Below, piece after piece: positions 25,212 through 34,507 of a DNA stretch of 64,000 nt. The notes beneath the pieces were generated by a model that was given only the letters and a program-made list of their open reading frames with translations, searched no databases and was not told where the DNA came from. The stretch is from Flavobacterium sp. 9AF (lineage in GTDB: Bacteria; Bacteroidota; Bacteroidia; Flavobacteriales; Flavobacteriaceae). The translations under genes were made by a program, and so were the position numbers. Every line of letters starts with the position of its first letter. The stretch's first letter is position 1. Location: assembly GCF_902506265.1 (NCBI RefSeq), contig NZ_LR733556.1:2148415-2212414 (forward strand), read 5' to 3'.

Positions 25212-27341
25212 ATGAAAAAAACAATCACTTTTCTTTGCGCAGTGATTACTATTGTCAGCTGCAAAAAAGAAGAAAAAAAAGAAATGAAAGAAATAGACAT
25301 GAGTGTTACCTATCCTGTAACTAAAAAAGTAGACACTACCGACACTTATTTTGGAGAACAAATTCAAGACCCGTACCGATGGTTAGAAGACGACCATAGC
25401 GAAGAAACAAAAGCATGGGTTAAAGCGCAAAATGAAGTTACTTTTGGCTATTTAGAAAAAATTCCATTCCGAAATGCACTGAAAGAAAGAATGCAAAATT
25501 TATGGAATTACGAAAAAATTTCAGCTCCTTTTAAAGAAGGAAAATATACGTATTTCTACAAAAATAACGGTTTACAAAACCAATCTGTTCTATACAGAAA
25601 AAATGAAGCTGGTAAAGAAGAAGTCTTTTTAGATCCGAATACCTTTTCAAAAGATGGTACTACTTCATTAGGTGGTATCAATTTCACTAAAGACGGAAGT
25701 TTAGCTGCCTATGCTATTTCAGAAGGTGGAAGTGATTGGAGAAAAGTAATTGTAGTAAATACAGATACCAAAGAAATAATCGGTGATACATTAGTAGATG
25801 TAAAATTTAGCGGTATGTCTTGGTATAAAAACGAAGGTTTCTATTATTCAAGTTATGACAAGCCAAGAGGAAGCGAATTATCAGCAAAAACAGATCAGCA
25901 CAAATTATATTTCCATAAATTAGGTACGTCTCAAAAAGAAGATAAAATTATTTTTGGAGATAAGGCAAAAAGAAGATATGTAGGAGGTTATGTAACTGAA
26001 GATGAAAATTATTTAATTATCTCTGCTTCTACTTCAACTACTGGTAATGAATTATATTATAAAGATTTATCCCAAAATGGTGCAATTATAAATATCGTAA
26101 ACAACTTTGAAACCAATAATAACATCATTGACAATGTGGGTACAAAATTCTATGTTGAAACCGATTACAAAGCTCCCAATCAAAGAGTAGTAACATTCGA
26201 CTTAAAAAATCCAAAACAAGAAAATTGGATTGATTTTATTCCTGAAACTGAAAATGTCTTATCAGCTTCAACTGGAGGTGGTTTTCTATTTGCAAAATAC
26301 ATGAAAGATGCCGTTTCTTATATTAAACAATATGATTATGATGGAAAATTAATTAGAGATGTAAAACTACCTGGAATAGGTACTGCAAGTGGTTTTGGCG
26401 CAAAAAAAGAAGAAACCACACTATACTATTCGTTTACCAATTATACCACACCAGGAACTATTTATTCCTATGATCCAAAAACAGGAAAATCTGAAATTTA
26501 TCAAAAACCGAAAGTTGATTTCAAATCGGAAGATTATGAATCGAAACAAGTTTTTTACACTTCAAAAGACGGCACTAAAGTACCCATGATTATTACCTAT
26601 AAAAAAGGAATGGAACTCAATGGCAAAAACCCAACCATGTTATATGGCTATGGTGGATTCAATATTAGTTTAACACCAAGTTTTAGTGTTGCCAATGCGG
26701 TTTGGTTAGAAAATGGTGGTATTTATGCTGTACCCAATTTAAGAGGTGGTGGTGAGTATGGAAAAAAATGGCATGATGCGGGAACACAAATGCAAAAACA
26801 AAATGTTTTTGACGATTTCATTGCGGCGGCTGAATATTTAATTAAAGAAAAATATACTTCTACTGATTATTTAGCTATTTCAGGACGTTCCAATGGTGGA
26901 CTATTAGTCGGCGCAACCATGACACAAAGACCTGATTTAATGAAAGTAGCTTTCCCAGGAGTAGGAGTTTTAGACATGCTTCGTTATCATACCTTTACAG
27001 CAGGCGCAGGTTGGGCATATGATTATGGAACCAGCGAACAAAGCAAAGAAATGTATGCCTATTTAAAAGGCTATTCTCCTGTTCATAATGTTAAAGCAGG
27101 TACAAAATACCCAGCAACATTAGTAACAACTGGAGATCATGACGACCGTGTTGTTCCTGCACACAGTTTTAAATTTGCTGCAGAATTACAAGAAAAACAA
27201 ACAGGACCAAACCCCACCTTAATTCGAATCGATGTTAATGCAGGACATGGTGCTGGAAAATCTACTGAAGCCATCATTCAAGAATATGTAGACATTCAAG
27301 CTTTTGCACTTTATAATATGGGCATAAGAGAACTAAAATAA
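25212..27341 (+). CDS. prolyl oligopeptidase family serine peptidase, lipoprotein
   Basis: S9A-type enzyme that cleaves short peptides after proline. MKKTITFLCAVITIVSCKKE is a lipoprotein signal with Cys near residue 17, so the enzyme is predicted to be membrane-anchored in the envelope. The N-terminal part includes DPYRWLEDD and a seven-bladed propeller; the catalytic alpha/beta-hydrolase domain follows, with GYGGFNISLTPSF, NLRGGGEYGKKWHDAG, the nucleophile in SGRSNGGLLVGA, the acid in TGDHDDRVVPAHS, and the histidine in NAGHGAGKS. At 709 residues it is full length. It has its own promoter and is closed by a terminator. Confidence 0.93.
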   Translation: MKKTITFLCAVITIVSCKKEEKKEMKEIDMSVTYPVTKKVDTTDTYFGEQIQDPYRWLEDDHSEETKAWVKAQNEVTFGYLEKIPFRNALKERMQNLWNYEKISAPFKEGKYTYFYKNNGLQNQSVLYRKNEAGKEEVFLDPNTFSKDGTTSLGGINFTKDGSLAAYAISEGGSDWRKVIVVNTDTKEIIGDTLVDVKFSGMSWYKNEGFYYSSYDKPRGSELSAKTDQHKLYFHKLGTSQKEDKIIFGDKAKRRYVGGYVTEDENYLIISASTSTTGNELYYKDLSQNGAIINIVNNFETNNNIIDNVGTKFYVETDYKAPNQRVVTFDLKNPKQENWIDFIPETENVLSASTGGGFLFAKYMKDAVSYIKQYDYDGKLIRDVKLPGIGTASGFGAKKEETTLYYSFTNYTTPGTIYSYDPKTGKSEIYQKPKVDFKSEDYESKQVFYTSKDGTKVPMIITYKKGMELNGKNPTMLYGYGGFNISLTPSFSVANAVWLENGGIYAVPNLRGGGEYGKKWHDAGTQMQKQNVFDDFIAAAEYLIKEKYTSTDYLAISGRSNGGLLVGATMTQRPDLMKVAFPGVGVLDMLRYHTFTAGAGWAYDYGTSEQSKEMYAYLKGYSPVHNVKAGTKYPATLVTTGDHDDRVVPAHSFKFAAELQEKQTGPNPTLIRIDVNAGHGAGKSTEAIIQEYVDIQAFALYNMGIRELK

Positions 27342-27367
27342 AAATAGGGGAAAAATCCCCTATTTTA
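27341..27367 (+). terminator. terminator after the oligopeptidase gene
   Basis: Stem AAATAGGGG (27342-27350) and CCCCTATTT (27357-27365) with a 6-nt loop and T-rich downstream sequence. Confidence 0.7.
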
Positions 27368-27382
27368 CTCTTTTTATTTTTT

Positions 27383-27390
27383 TATTTTTG
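27383..27390 (+). promoter_or_regulatory. candidate -7 element for the beta-barrel gene
   Basis: TATTTTTG, 25 bp before the ATG at 27416. It lies just after the previous terminator. Confidence 0.45.
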
Positions 27391-27415
27391 CGGTGAACAA
27401 TAAACAAATAAAAAA

Positions 27416-28078
27416 ATGAAAAAATTATTAATTGGCGTTTTAACTATTTTGGCTTATCAAAATAGCAATGCACAAGAAGAAATTACTTACAAACCCACAA
27501 CAGGTACTATTACTACAGAAGTAGGTTTAACAGGTGGTTTAAACAATGCAAATTTCAACCTAAATGGAGGTGTTCTTAAATTTAGGTATTTTCTAAAAGA
27601 AGATTTAGGTGTTAGATTAGGTTTGGGTGTTTACAATTCAAATGATGAAGATGTAACAGGACAATCACCAAATCAAATAACTTACACCGATAAATTATCT
27701 TCCAATACAATTAAATTAGGTATTGAAAAACATTTTGCTGGTGCTAATAGATTATCTACATATGCAGGTGCTGACTTACTAGTTAGATTTGGAAAAGAAT
27801 TAGATGAAGAAAATGAAGAAAATGGTGATTTTCAGAAAACTGAATCCAAAAATTCTTCGTTTGGTGTAGCTATTTTTACAGGTGCTGATTACTATATTAC
27901 ACAAAAAGTATTCTTAGGTGTAGAAGCAGGTTTAAATTTTCTTTCTACAAAATATAAAGACGAAGAATATTCATTTAAAAATGGTAACAACACAGGTTCA
28001 AGTTCAGATCCTGGAAAAAAAGAATCGGATTTTGTTTCCAATGTTTTTGGAGGTGTTCGAATTGGTTTTCAGTTTTAA
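27416..28078 (+). CDS. outer-membrane beta-barrel protein
   Basis: A 220-residue protein with signal peptide MKKLLIGVLTILAYQNSNAQ, followed by alternating amphipathic strands (GVRLGLGVYNSN, NTIKLGIEKHFAG, VFLGVEAGLNFLS) and a C-terminal strand ending GGVRIGFQF with terminal Phe. This is typical of small eight-stranded OmpA/OmpX-like barrels in Bacteroidota. The acidic loop with DEENEENGDFQ is probably surface-exposed. Function unknown. The gene is monocistronic, between two terminators. Confidence 0.75.
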   Translation: MKKLLIGVLTILAYQNSNAQEEITYKPTTGTITTEVGLTGGLNNANFNLNGGVLKFRYFLKEDLGVRLGLGVYNSNDEDVTGQSPNQITYTDKLSSNTIKLGIEKHFAGANRLSTYAGADLLVRFGKELDEENEENGDFQKTESKNSSFGVAIFTGADYYITQKVFLGVEAGLNFLSTKYKDEEYSFKNGNNTGSSSDPGKKESDFVSNVFGGVRIGFQF

Positions 28079-28098
28079 TTAAAAAACATATTTAAAAG

Positions 28099-28138
28099 AC
28101 CTTCCTATTAGACCGTCTAACAGGAAGGTTTTTTTATT
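28099..28138. terminator. bidirectional terminator between convergent genes
   Basis: Outer stem ACCTTCCT (28099-28106) and AGGAAGGT (28122-28129) with an inner stem TTAGAC/GTCTAA, then TTTTTTTATT. It separates the beta-barrel gene from the convergent AIM24-like gene. Confidence 0.8.
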
Positions 28139-28937
28139 AAAAACTATTATCGCCATCAAGCATTCTTCCCAATCCTCCTAGCAAACTACCTTCTCCTTTG
28201 TCTTTACCTCCCATTTGAGGTGCAGCTTGAAGAACTCTGTCTGCTAATCTACTAAATGGCAACGATTGAATGTAAGCCACTCCAGGACCTCTTAAAGTAG
28301 CAAAAAAGACGCCTTCTCCTCCAAAAATAGTATTTTTAATACCTCCCACAAATTCGATATCATATTGTACATCTTTGGTAAACCCAACAATACAACCCGT
28401 ATCCACTTTTAAAACTTCACCAGCTTGCAATTCTTTTCTTGCCAATGTACCTCCAGCATGTACAAATGCCATACCGTCACCTTCTAGTTTTTGCATGATA
28501 AAGCCTTCACCTCCAAACAATCCTCTTCCTAATTTTCTAGAAAAATCAATACCTACAGAAACCCCTTTTGCTGCACATAAGAAAGCGTCTTTTTGACATA
28601 CAAATTTTCCTCCATATTTTTGTAAATCGATAGGAACAATCTTTCCTGGATATGGAGAAGCAAAAGAAACTTTTTTCTTACCATACTCTATATTTTGATA
28701 AGCAGTCATAAATAAACTCTCACCTGTTAAAACGCGTTTCCCTGCAGATAAAAGTTTTCCAAAAATACCACCTTCTTGTTTGCTTCCGTCTCCAAAAATG
28801 GTTTCCATTTTTATCCCATTTTCCATCATCATAAAGCTTCCAGCTTCCGCTACAACTATCTCTTGTGGATCTAATTCAATTTCCACATATTGCATTTCTT
28901 CACCAAAAATTTGGTAATCTATTTCATGTGCTTGCAT
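28137..28937 (-). CDS. TIGR00266 / AIM24 family protein
   Basis: A 266-residue soluble protein made of repeated beta motifs rich in Gly: [72 protein letters not shown] and [19 protein letters not shown]. This is the pattern of the TIGR00266 family, related to mitochondrial AIM24 and tryptophan RNA-binding attenuator-like folds. Biochemical function is not established. The start [17 protein letters not shown] is the family's usual one. No operon partner; convergent with the barrel gene. Confidence 0.85.
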   Translation of the reverse strand: MQAHEIDYQIFGEEMQYVEIELDPQEIVVAEAGSFMMMENGIKMETIFGDGSKQEGGIFGKLLSAGKRVLTGESLFMTAYQNIEYGKKKVSFASPYPGKIVPIDLQKYGGKFVCQKDAFLCAAKGVSVGIDFSRKLGRGLFGGEGFIMQKLEGDGMAFVHAGGTLARKELQAGEVLKVDTGCIVGFTKDVQYDIEFVGGIKNTIFGGEGVFFATLRGPGVAYIQSLPFSRLADRVLQAAPQMGGKDKGEGSLLGGLGRMLDGDNSF

Positions 28938-29088
28938 AATTATTGTGTTTTAATGTATTAGTTTATCAAATTATATAAATGTTACAATTAAAAACAAAAA
29001 TTACCCTAAAATTTTAATTAAAATAACCCCATTTTAATACAAATTCTATTTTATATGCATAAAAACAAAGAAAACATTAAAAGTTTTA

Positions 29089-29096
29089 TATATTTG
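29089..29096 (+). promoter_or_regulatory. candidate -7 element for the first reprolysin-like protease
   Basis: TATATTTG, 23 bp before the ATG at 29120. The 182-bp gap between 28938 and 29119 shows nothing else. Confidence 0.4.
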
Positions 29097-29119
29097 CTTT
29101 AAAACCAACCTAATACAAG

Positions 29120-32100
29120 ATGAAAAACACTATTTTAACAATTTTCATTCTATTATTTTATTATAATGGATATTCCCAAAAGAATCTATGGGAAAAAACA
29201 TCCGAGAGACAAGTTAGTTCTCTTGCAAAAATGGACAGAAATGCCATGCCTTCCGATTACCAACTTTACAAATTAAATCTAAATGATTTAAAAAATAAGT
29301 TAGTAATGGCACCGAATGATTTAAGTGGTCAAACTTCTAATATCATTCTTGCTTTTCCAAACTCTCAAGGAGTTTTAAATAACTTTACAATTTATGATTC
29401 TCCAGTAATGGAATCAGAATTAGCAATGAAATTTCCAGATATCAAAACTTATTTAGGAAAAGGAATTGATGATCCTACGGCAACAATGAGGTTTAGTATT
29501 ACTGAATTTGGACTTCATGCAATGATTCTATCTGGAGTCCAAGGAACTGTATATATTGACACTTATACCAAAAATTTAGAAAATTATATTGTTTATAACA
29601 GAGCCAATCTACAAAGAACAAGAACTTTTGAATGTGGTTTTGATGAAATAAATCATGATGCTTTTAAATCAGCAATAAATGATAATAATGAATTAAATAA
29701 GGCGAGCGATGGTAATTTTAGAATCTACCGATTAGCTATGGCTTGTACTGGTGAATATGCCGCTTTCCATGGCGGAACTGTCGCAGGTGCGTTAGCAGCT
29801 ATTACTGTTACGGTTAACAGAGTGAATAGTGTATATGAAAGAGATTTCTCTGCTAGACTAAATTTAGTAGCCAATAATAATTTAATAATCTATACTAACT
29901 CAGGAACAGATCCATACACCAATAATGCTGGTGGAACAATGCTAGGTGAAAACCAAACCAATGTTACTAACATTATTGGCTCTGCAAACTATGACATTGG
30001 ACATGTAGTAAGTACAGGTGGTGGTGGTGTCGCTGGACTTGGTGTTGTGTGTAATACAAATCAAAAAGCAAGAGGTGTAACAGGATCTTCAGCACCAGTT
30101 GGTGATCCTTTTGATATCGATTATGTAGCTCATGAAATAGGACATCAATTTGGATGTAATCATACTTTTAATGGCGATTCTGGCAGTTGTGGTGGTGGCA
30201 ACAGAAATAATAGCACTGCTGTTGAACCCGGAAGTGGAACCACAATCATGGCATATGCTGGTATATGTTCCCCACAAAATGTACAAAATAATTCAGATGC
30301 CCATTTTAGTTTTATAAGTATTGCTGAAGCAAATGCTACTACACTATTAGGTACAAGTTGTGCTAACACAACTGCTAATGGCAATATTCCTCCAGTGGTT
30401 AACGCTGGACCAGATTATATTATTCCAAGAGGAACCGCTTTCATTTTAAAAGGAAGTGCAACCGACGCAAACGGAGATGCTTTAACCTATTGCTGGGAAC
30501 AAACCAATACTGAAATATCTACTCAACCCCCTTTGCAAACAGCTACATCTGGGCCAAACTTTAGATCTAGATTACCAATTGCTTCTCCTGATAGATATAT
30601 GCCAAGAATACAAGATGTGATAAACAATAATTTAGCTCCTACATGGGAAGTGGTTCCTAATGTAGCTAGAACAATGAATTTTGCACTTACAGTTAGAGAT
30701 AATAGAACACCAAATGGAGGACAAACTGGAAGAGATGATATGGTTGTTACAACGGCATCTGTAGGTCCGTTTTTAGTTAACACACCAAATACAGCTGTTT
30801 CTTGGGTAGCAGGAACTAATCAAAATGTGACATGGACAGTGGCAGGAACAGATTCAAATGGAATTAATGCTTCTTATGTAGACATTTTACTTTCTACAGA
30901 TGGAGGATTTACTTATCCAATACTTTTAGCAAGTAAAGTACCTAATGATGGATCAGAAATTATCACTGTTCCAAATAATCCAGGTACTCAAAATAGGATA
31001 ATGGTAAGAGGATACAATCATATTTTCTATGATATTTCAAATAGTAATTTTACTATTACAAGTGCTCCTTCATCTTTTTCTGTAGCATTTTCAGGAATAG
31101 AAGGAACCCAAAACACCTATGCATGTTCTGTAAACTCGACTAGTTTCACTATAAATTATGCAACTTATGGAGGTTTTAATTCTAGTACAAATTTTTCAAT
31201 AACAGGTAATCCTGCTGGTTCAACAGTAACTTTTAATCCTAATCCTATTAGTACAGCAGGTACAGTTACATTAACATTAGGAAATTTAAATGCGGTAGCG
31301 GGTGGAGATTATCAACTTTTAGTAAATGCTACTTCTGGATCCACTACCAAAACTGTCCCTTTCTATCTTACTATAGGTATTAGCCCTGTTGTATTGACAA
31401 ATCCTGCTAATAATGCAAATGGACAAAACACTTCTTTAAATTTAACATGGATACCTAACCCAAATGCAACATCATACGATGTTCAAGTTGCTACAAATAA
31501 TACTTTTACCAACATCGTAAGTTCTGGAAATACAACTACAAATTCTTATAGTGTTTCTGGTTTAAATCAAGGAACAAATTATTTTTGGAGAGTATTACCT
31601 AAAAATGCTACCTGTACTGGTGTTTTTGGTAGTCCTTTTACATTTACAACTGGAGTTATTTCTTGTGCTACCACTTCATCTACTAATGTACCAATGACAA
31701 TTCCTGCAACAATTACTCAAGTTTTTGTTGGAACATCTACATTAAATATACCTTCTGGTGGGACAATAGCTGATGTAAATATCACAATGAACATAACCCA
31801 TTCTTGGATAAATGATTTAACAGCGACTTTAACAAGTCCTTCAGGAACTGTAGTTCAATTATTTTCAAGAGAATGCAATCCTAATGCAGCTGTTAGCGGT
31901 ATATCTGCGACCTTTGACGATTCAGGAACAGCTTTAGTTTGTGGAAATAATCCTGGTATTTCTGGAACTGTATTACCTGATCAAGTCTTGTCTGCTTTTA
32001 ACAATCAAAATTCAACTGGAACATGGACTTTAACAATTATAGACGAATTTAATCAAGATGGTGGTTCATTAAATAGTTGGAGTTTAAACATTTGTACAGC

Positions 32101-32377
32101 TCAACCGCTAGCTTCAGAAAGTTTCGAATTTGAAGATTTTCTATTGTATCCAAATCCAAATAATGGTAGTTTCACAGTTAAACTAATGTCTAAATCTTCA
32201 AATGACATCGCAATTGATGTTTTTGATATTAGCGGAAGACAAGTATTTAAGAAATCTTTTTCAAATACGGGTAACTTTAATCAAAACATTAATTTAAGCA
32301 ATGTTGAAGCTGGTGTTTATATAGTTGGAATTACTGATGGTTCAGCAAAAACAGTGAAAAGAATTATTATAGAATAA
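29120..32377 (+). CDS. reprolysin-like zinc metalloprotease with P-domain and T9SS type A sorting domain
   Basis: Secreted 1085-residue protease. Signal peptide 1-19, a propeptide-like region (20-195), then the M12B-type catalytic domain (about 200-415) with HEIGHQFGCNH at about residue 338 (three zinc ligands and the catalytic Glu) and a Met-turn TIMAYAG near 376. Ig-like and Fn3-like modules follow, a proprotein-convertase P-domain (about 853-992; ITHSWINDLTATLTSPSGT), and a C-terminal type A sorting domain (1005-1085) with LYPNPNNGSFTV, DISGRQV and GVYIVGI. It is expected to be exported by the T9SS and degrade external protein. It is a paralogue of the gene at 46655-50329, which has the same catalytic domain but different accessory modules. 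Confidence 0.9.
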   Translation: MKNTILTIFILLFYYNGYSQKNLWEKTSERQVSSLAKMDRNAMPSDYQLYKLNLNDLKNKLVMAPNDLSGQTSNIILAFPNSQGVLNNFTIYDSPVMESELAMKFPDIKTYLGKGIDDPTATMRFSITEFGLHAMILSGVQGTVYIDTYTKNLENYIVYNRANLQRTRTFECGFDEINHDAFKSAINDNNELNKASDGNFRIYRLAMACTGEYAAFHGGTVAGALAAITVTVNRVNSVYERDFSARLNLVANNNLIIYTNSGTDPYTNNAGGTMLGENQTNVTNIIGSANYDIGHVVSTGGGGVAGLGVVCNTNQKARGVTGSSAPVGDPFDIDYVAHEIGHQFGCNHTFNGDSGSCGGGNRNNSTAVEPGSGTTIMAYAGICSPQNVQNNSDAHFSFISIAEANATTLLGTSCANTTANGNIPPVVNAGPDYIIPRGTAFILKGSATDANGDALTYCWEQTNTEISTQPPLQTATSGPNFRSRLPIASPDRYMPRIQDVINNNLAPTWEVVPNVARTMNFALTVRDNRTPNGGQTGRDDMVVTTASVGPFLVNTPNTAVSWVAGTNQNVTWTVAGTDSNGINASYVDILLSTDGGFTYPILLASKVPNDGSEIITVPNNPGTQNRIMVRGYNHIFYDISNSNFTITSAPSSFSVAFSGIEGTQNTYACSVNSTSFTINYATYGGFNSSTNFSITGNPAGSTVTFNPNPISTAGTVTLTLGNLNAVAGGDYQLLVNATSGSTTKTVPFYLTIGISPVVLTNPANNANGQNTSLNLTWIPNPNATSYDVQVATNNTFTNIVSSGNTTTNSYSVSGLNQGTNYFWRVLPKNATCTGVFGSPFTFTTGVISCATTSSTNVPMTIPATITQVFVGTSTLNIPSGGTIADVNITMNITHSWINDLTATLTSPSGTVVQLFSRECNPNAAVSGISATFDDSGTALVCGNNPGISGTVLPDQVLSAFNNQNSTGTWTLTIIDEFNQDGGSLNSWSLNICTAQPLASESFEFEDFLLYPNPNNGSFTVKLMSKSSNDIAIDVFDISGRQVFKKSFSNTGNFNQNINLSNVEAGVYIVGITDGSAKTVKRIIIE

Positions 32378-32409
32378 AAGAAATAATGATTTAATAAAAT
32401 TTAAAAAAG

Positions 32410-32440
32410 CACCCTTTATTACAAAAAGGGTGTTTTTTAT
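32410..32440. terminator. terminator between convergent genes
   Basis: Stem CACCCTTT (32410-32417) and AAAGGGTG (32425-32432), 7-nt loop, then TTTTTTATTTT. Confidence 0.8.
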
Positions 32441-32973
32441 TTTATAACGACATCAATAGTCTTAACTACATGAGAAGTAGCAGATATTTGAAAATCAAAT
32501 TTTAAATGATACTGATTATTTTCTTTCTTTATATCTAGTCTTCCATTAGCAACTTTATAATATCCAGCTTCCCCTTTACAGAAACAATGTTTACCAAACA
32601 ACATGTTTACAGTTTCGAGTTCTGAATCCAAAAGATTTAAAGTAGCAGCGTCATTTTGAATTTGAAAAATAATTTCTTCTACATAACTGTTATCTTGAAT
32701 CTCTTTTTCAGTATTTCTAGTATAAGTGAACTTAATTATTGAAAAATTATTATTATCTTCTGTGTGATAATAAATTCCATTCAAATCGTCTTGTTTAATA
32801 ATAATGTTTTTGTTTTCAAGTTTCTCAACTTGACAAATTCCATCGTTAGGGCAAGATAAAAATGTATTTTTAGCAATCATTGCACTTTCTTTTTGGTTGC
32901 TATCATTATTCTTTTTAAGATTACTGCATGATGTTAACAATACTAATAAGATGATTAGATTTACTTTTTTCAT
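32437..32973 (-). CDS. hypothetical lipoprotein
   Basis: A 178-residue protein with signal MKKVNLIILLVLLTSCSNLK, lipobox LTSC at about 13-16. A polar Asn/Lys linker precedes a mature domain with conserved-looking cysteines (FLSCPNDGICQVEKLENKN and GKHCFCKGEAGYYKVANG), possibly two disulfides. The strand pattern and the second CFC motif suggest a compact beta domain. I do not recognise the family. Monocistronic and convergent with the protease gene. Confidence 0.65.
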   Translation of the reverse strand: MKKVNLIILLVLLTSCSNLKKNNDSNQKESAMIAKNTFLSCPNDGICQVEKLENKNIIIKQDDLNGIYYHTEDNNNFSIIKFTYTRNTEKEIQDNSYVEEIIFQIQNDAATLNLLDSELETVNMLFGKHCFCKGEAGYYKVANGRLDIKKENNQYHLKFDFQISATSHVVKTIDVVIK

Positions 32974-33021
32974 ATCTCTACTACAATTAATTACAATAAA
33001 GATAATAAAATAAAAAATGAA

Positions 33022-33639
33022 CTATTTGCCGTTAAATAAATTCATTGTATTACTCAATCCAGCTAATGCAAAAGATTTAATAATTTCTGAAGCTATTTCT
33101 AAACGTTCTTTTAATTTATCTTTTTCTTCATCAGTCCATTCTCCTAATACGTAGTTTACTTGTTGCCCTTTTTTAAAGGCATCACTAATTCCGAATCGAA
33201 ATCTAGGATATTCTGATGTATTAAGTAGCAATTGAATATTTTTCAATCCATTGTGACCACCATCGCTTCCTTTACTTTTTATTCGAATTGTACCAAAAGA
33301 AAGATTCAAATCGTCTGTAATTATTAAAATATTATCTTTTTCTATATTTTCTTTTTCCATCCAATACTTTACAGCTTTACCGCTCAAATTCATATAAGTA
33401 TTAGGCTTTAATAAAAGTAAACTACGTCCTTTAATTTTAATTTCTGCTATATCACCAAGTTTTGCAGTTTGAAAAGATACTTCTTCTTTATTTGCTAAAT
33501 AATCCAATATTTTAAACCCAATATTGTGTCGTGTATTAACATATTCTGATCCAATATTTCCTAACCCAACTATTAAAAATTTCTTCATAGAATCTATTTT
33601 ATTATCTTTTTTTCTTACTATTTTTTTTAGCCATTCCAT
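33022..33639 (-). CDS. pth: peptidyl-tRNA hydrolase
   Basis: Releases tRNA from stalled peptidyl-tRNA. FLIVGLGNIGSEYVNTRHNI contains the catalytic His, followed by LLKPNTYMNLSGKAV, ITDDLNLSFGTIRIK, GSDGGHNGLKNI and FRFGISDAFKKGQ. The start is uncertain. ATG at 33639 gives a 16-residue basic extension (MEWLKKIVRKKDNKID) with a 17-nt leader from the predicted promoter. ATG at 33588 (MKKFLIVGLG) is the canonical family start and has TAAAA upstream. A short out-of-frame ORF, 33602-33655, overlaps the extension. Catalytic core is complete at about 188 residues from 33588. Confidence 0.92.
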   Translation of the reverse strand: MEWLKKIVRKKDNKIDSMKKFLIVGLGNIGSEYVNTRHNIGFKILDYLANKEEVSFQTAKLGDIAEIKIKGRSLLLLKPNTYMNLSGKAVKYWMEKENIEKDNILIITDDLNLSFGTIRIKSKGSDGGHNGLKNIQLLLNTSEYPRFRFGISDAFKKGQQVNYVLGEWTDEEKDKLKERLEIASEIIKSFALAGLSNTMNLFNGK

Positions 33640-33655
33640 ATATGTTTGCACTCAT
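33602..33655 (-). CDS. possible 17-codon upstream ORF before pth
   Basis: ATG at 33655 through TAA at 33602-33604 encodes MSANIYGMAKKNSKKKR, a basic peptide in a frame different from pth. It begins next to the predicted transcript start and ends 13 bp before the internal pth ATG at 33588. It could be a leader or chance. Confidence 0.25.
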   Translation of the reverse strand: MSANIYGMAKKNSKKKR

Positions 33656-33662
33656 TTGTTTA

Positions 33663-33692
33663 CAAAAATACTTCCTTTTTACTACTTACCAA
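33663..33692 (-). promoter_or_regulatory. promoter of pth
   Basis: On the complement: TTG (33690-33692), 19 bp, TATTTTTG (33663-33670). Full match to the Bacteroidota promoter. Transcript start would be near 33656. Confidence 0.65.
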
Positions 33693-33699
33693 AAAGTAA

Positions 33700-33775
33700 A
33701 GGGTTGGCTATCTAACCCTGACAGGAATGATAGCTCACGATTTATCGTGACTATAATGAATGGCAGGCAAAAGGA
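33700..33775. repeat. structured intergenic element, possible flavobacterial REP-like repeat
   Basis: Two hairpins in tandem: AGGGTT (33700-33705) / AACCCT (33714-33719), and CACGA (33736-33740) / TCGTG (33745-33749), the latter within a longer symmetric block from ATAG to CTAT. The flanks AACCCTGACAGGAATGATAG and AATGAATGGCAGGCAAAAGG resemble, from memory, the AGCCCTGATAGGAG...GCGGGA elements common between flavobacterial genes. Confidence 0.5.
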
Positions 33776-33805
33776 TAACACATAAAAACCAAACCATTCG
33801 TTTCA

Positions 33806-33840
33806 AATAAAAAAAGCACCAGTTGTAAAACTGATGCTTT
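33806..33840 (-). terminator. terminator after rplY/ctc
   Basis: On the complement, AAAGCATCAGTT (33829-33840) and AACTGGTGCTTT (33813-33824) pair across a 4-nt loop with one mismatch, followed by a run of T. Confidence 0.85.
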
Positions 33841-33862
33841 ATTATTGCTAAATAATTTAAAA

Positions 33863-34465
33863 TTATTTTTTCTTTGCTGGAGTTTTTGCAGCTTTTGCAG
33901 CTTCTTGAGCAGCTTTCATTGCCGCACGAGAAATTCTTACTTGACATACTACAGTATTGTCTGGGTGCATTAATTTAAAATTATTTGTCACTAATTTAGT
34001 TACATATAATTTATTACCCATTTCAAGTGGAGTAATATCTGCCTCAACAAAATCAGGCAAATCTTTTGGTAAAGCTTTCACTTTTAAACGACGTTGGTTT
34101 AAACGTAACACACCTCCTGCCATTACACCTGGAGATTTACCAACAACTTTTACTGGAACTTCCATGATAATTTCTTTATCATCACTTAATTGGAAGAAAT
34201 CGATATGTAAAATTTTATCAGAAACTGGATGAAATTGAATATCTTGTAAGATAACATCCATTTTTTTACCTTCTAATTCAACTACAACAGTGTGCGCATT
34301 TGGAGTATACACCAATTCTTTGAATGCTCTTTCATCTGCTGTAAAATGCACTGGTTGATTTCCTCCGTAGATAACGCAAGGAACCATTCCAGCATCACGT
34401 ACGGCTTTAGTTGCTTTTTTGCCTACGTTTTCTCTTTCTGATCCTTTAATCGTAATTGATTTCAT
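33863..34465 (-). CDS. rplY: 50S ribosomal protein L25/general stress protein Ctc
   Basis: The 200-residue long form (CTC type) of bL25, which binds 5S rRNA. It starts [20 protein letters not shown], with the N-terminal L25 domain ([17 protein letters not shown]) and a C-terminal TL5-like domain ([39 protein letters not shown]). A Lys/Ala tail ([12 protein letters not shown]) ends the protein. It lies 42 bp downstream of prs in the same direction, the usual prs-ctc-pth neighbourhood of many bacteria. A terminator follows it, and pth has its own promoter. Confidence 0.95.
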   Translation of the reverse strand: MKSITIKGSERENVGKKATKAVRDAGMVPCVIYGGNQPVHFTADERAFKELVYTPNAHTVVVELEGKKMDVILQDIQFHPVSDKILHIDFFQLSDDKEIIMEVPVKVVGKSPGVMAGGVLRLNQRRLKVKALPKDLPDFVEADITPLEMGNKLYVTKLVTNNFKLMHPDNTVVCQVRISRAAMKAAQEAAKAAKTPAKKK

Positions 34466-34507
34466 TGTTAAAATATATAATTAATTAAAATTCTTTTTTA
34501 TAAGCTA

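Noticed and set aside
29120..32377. Considered as a horizontally acquired toxin
   Set aside because: The HExxH domain and T9SS signal match ordinary secreted flavobacterial proteases; base composition appears like the neighbours.
33735..33947. Small basic frame overlapping the end of rplY
   Set aside because: Covers the terminator and structured intergenic element; shadow of the L25 C-terminus.
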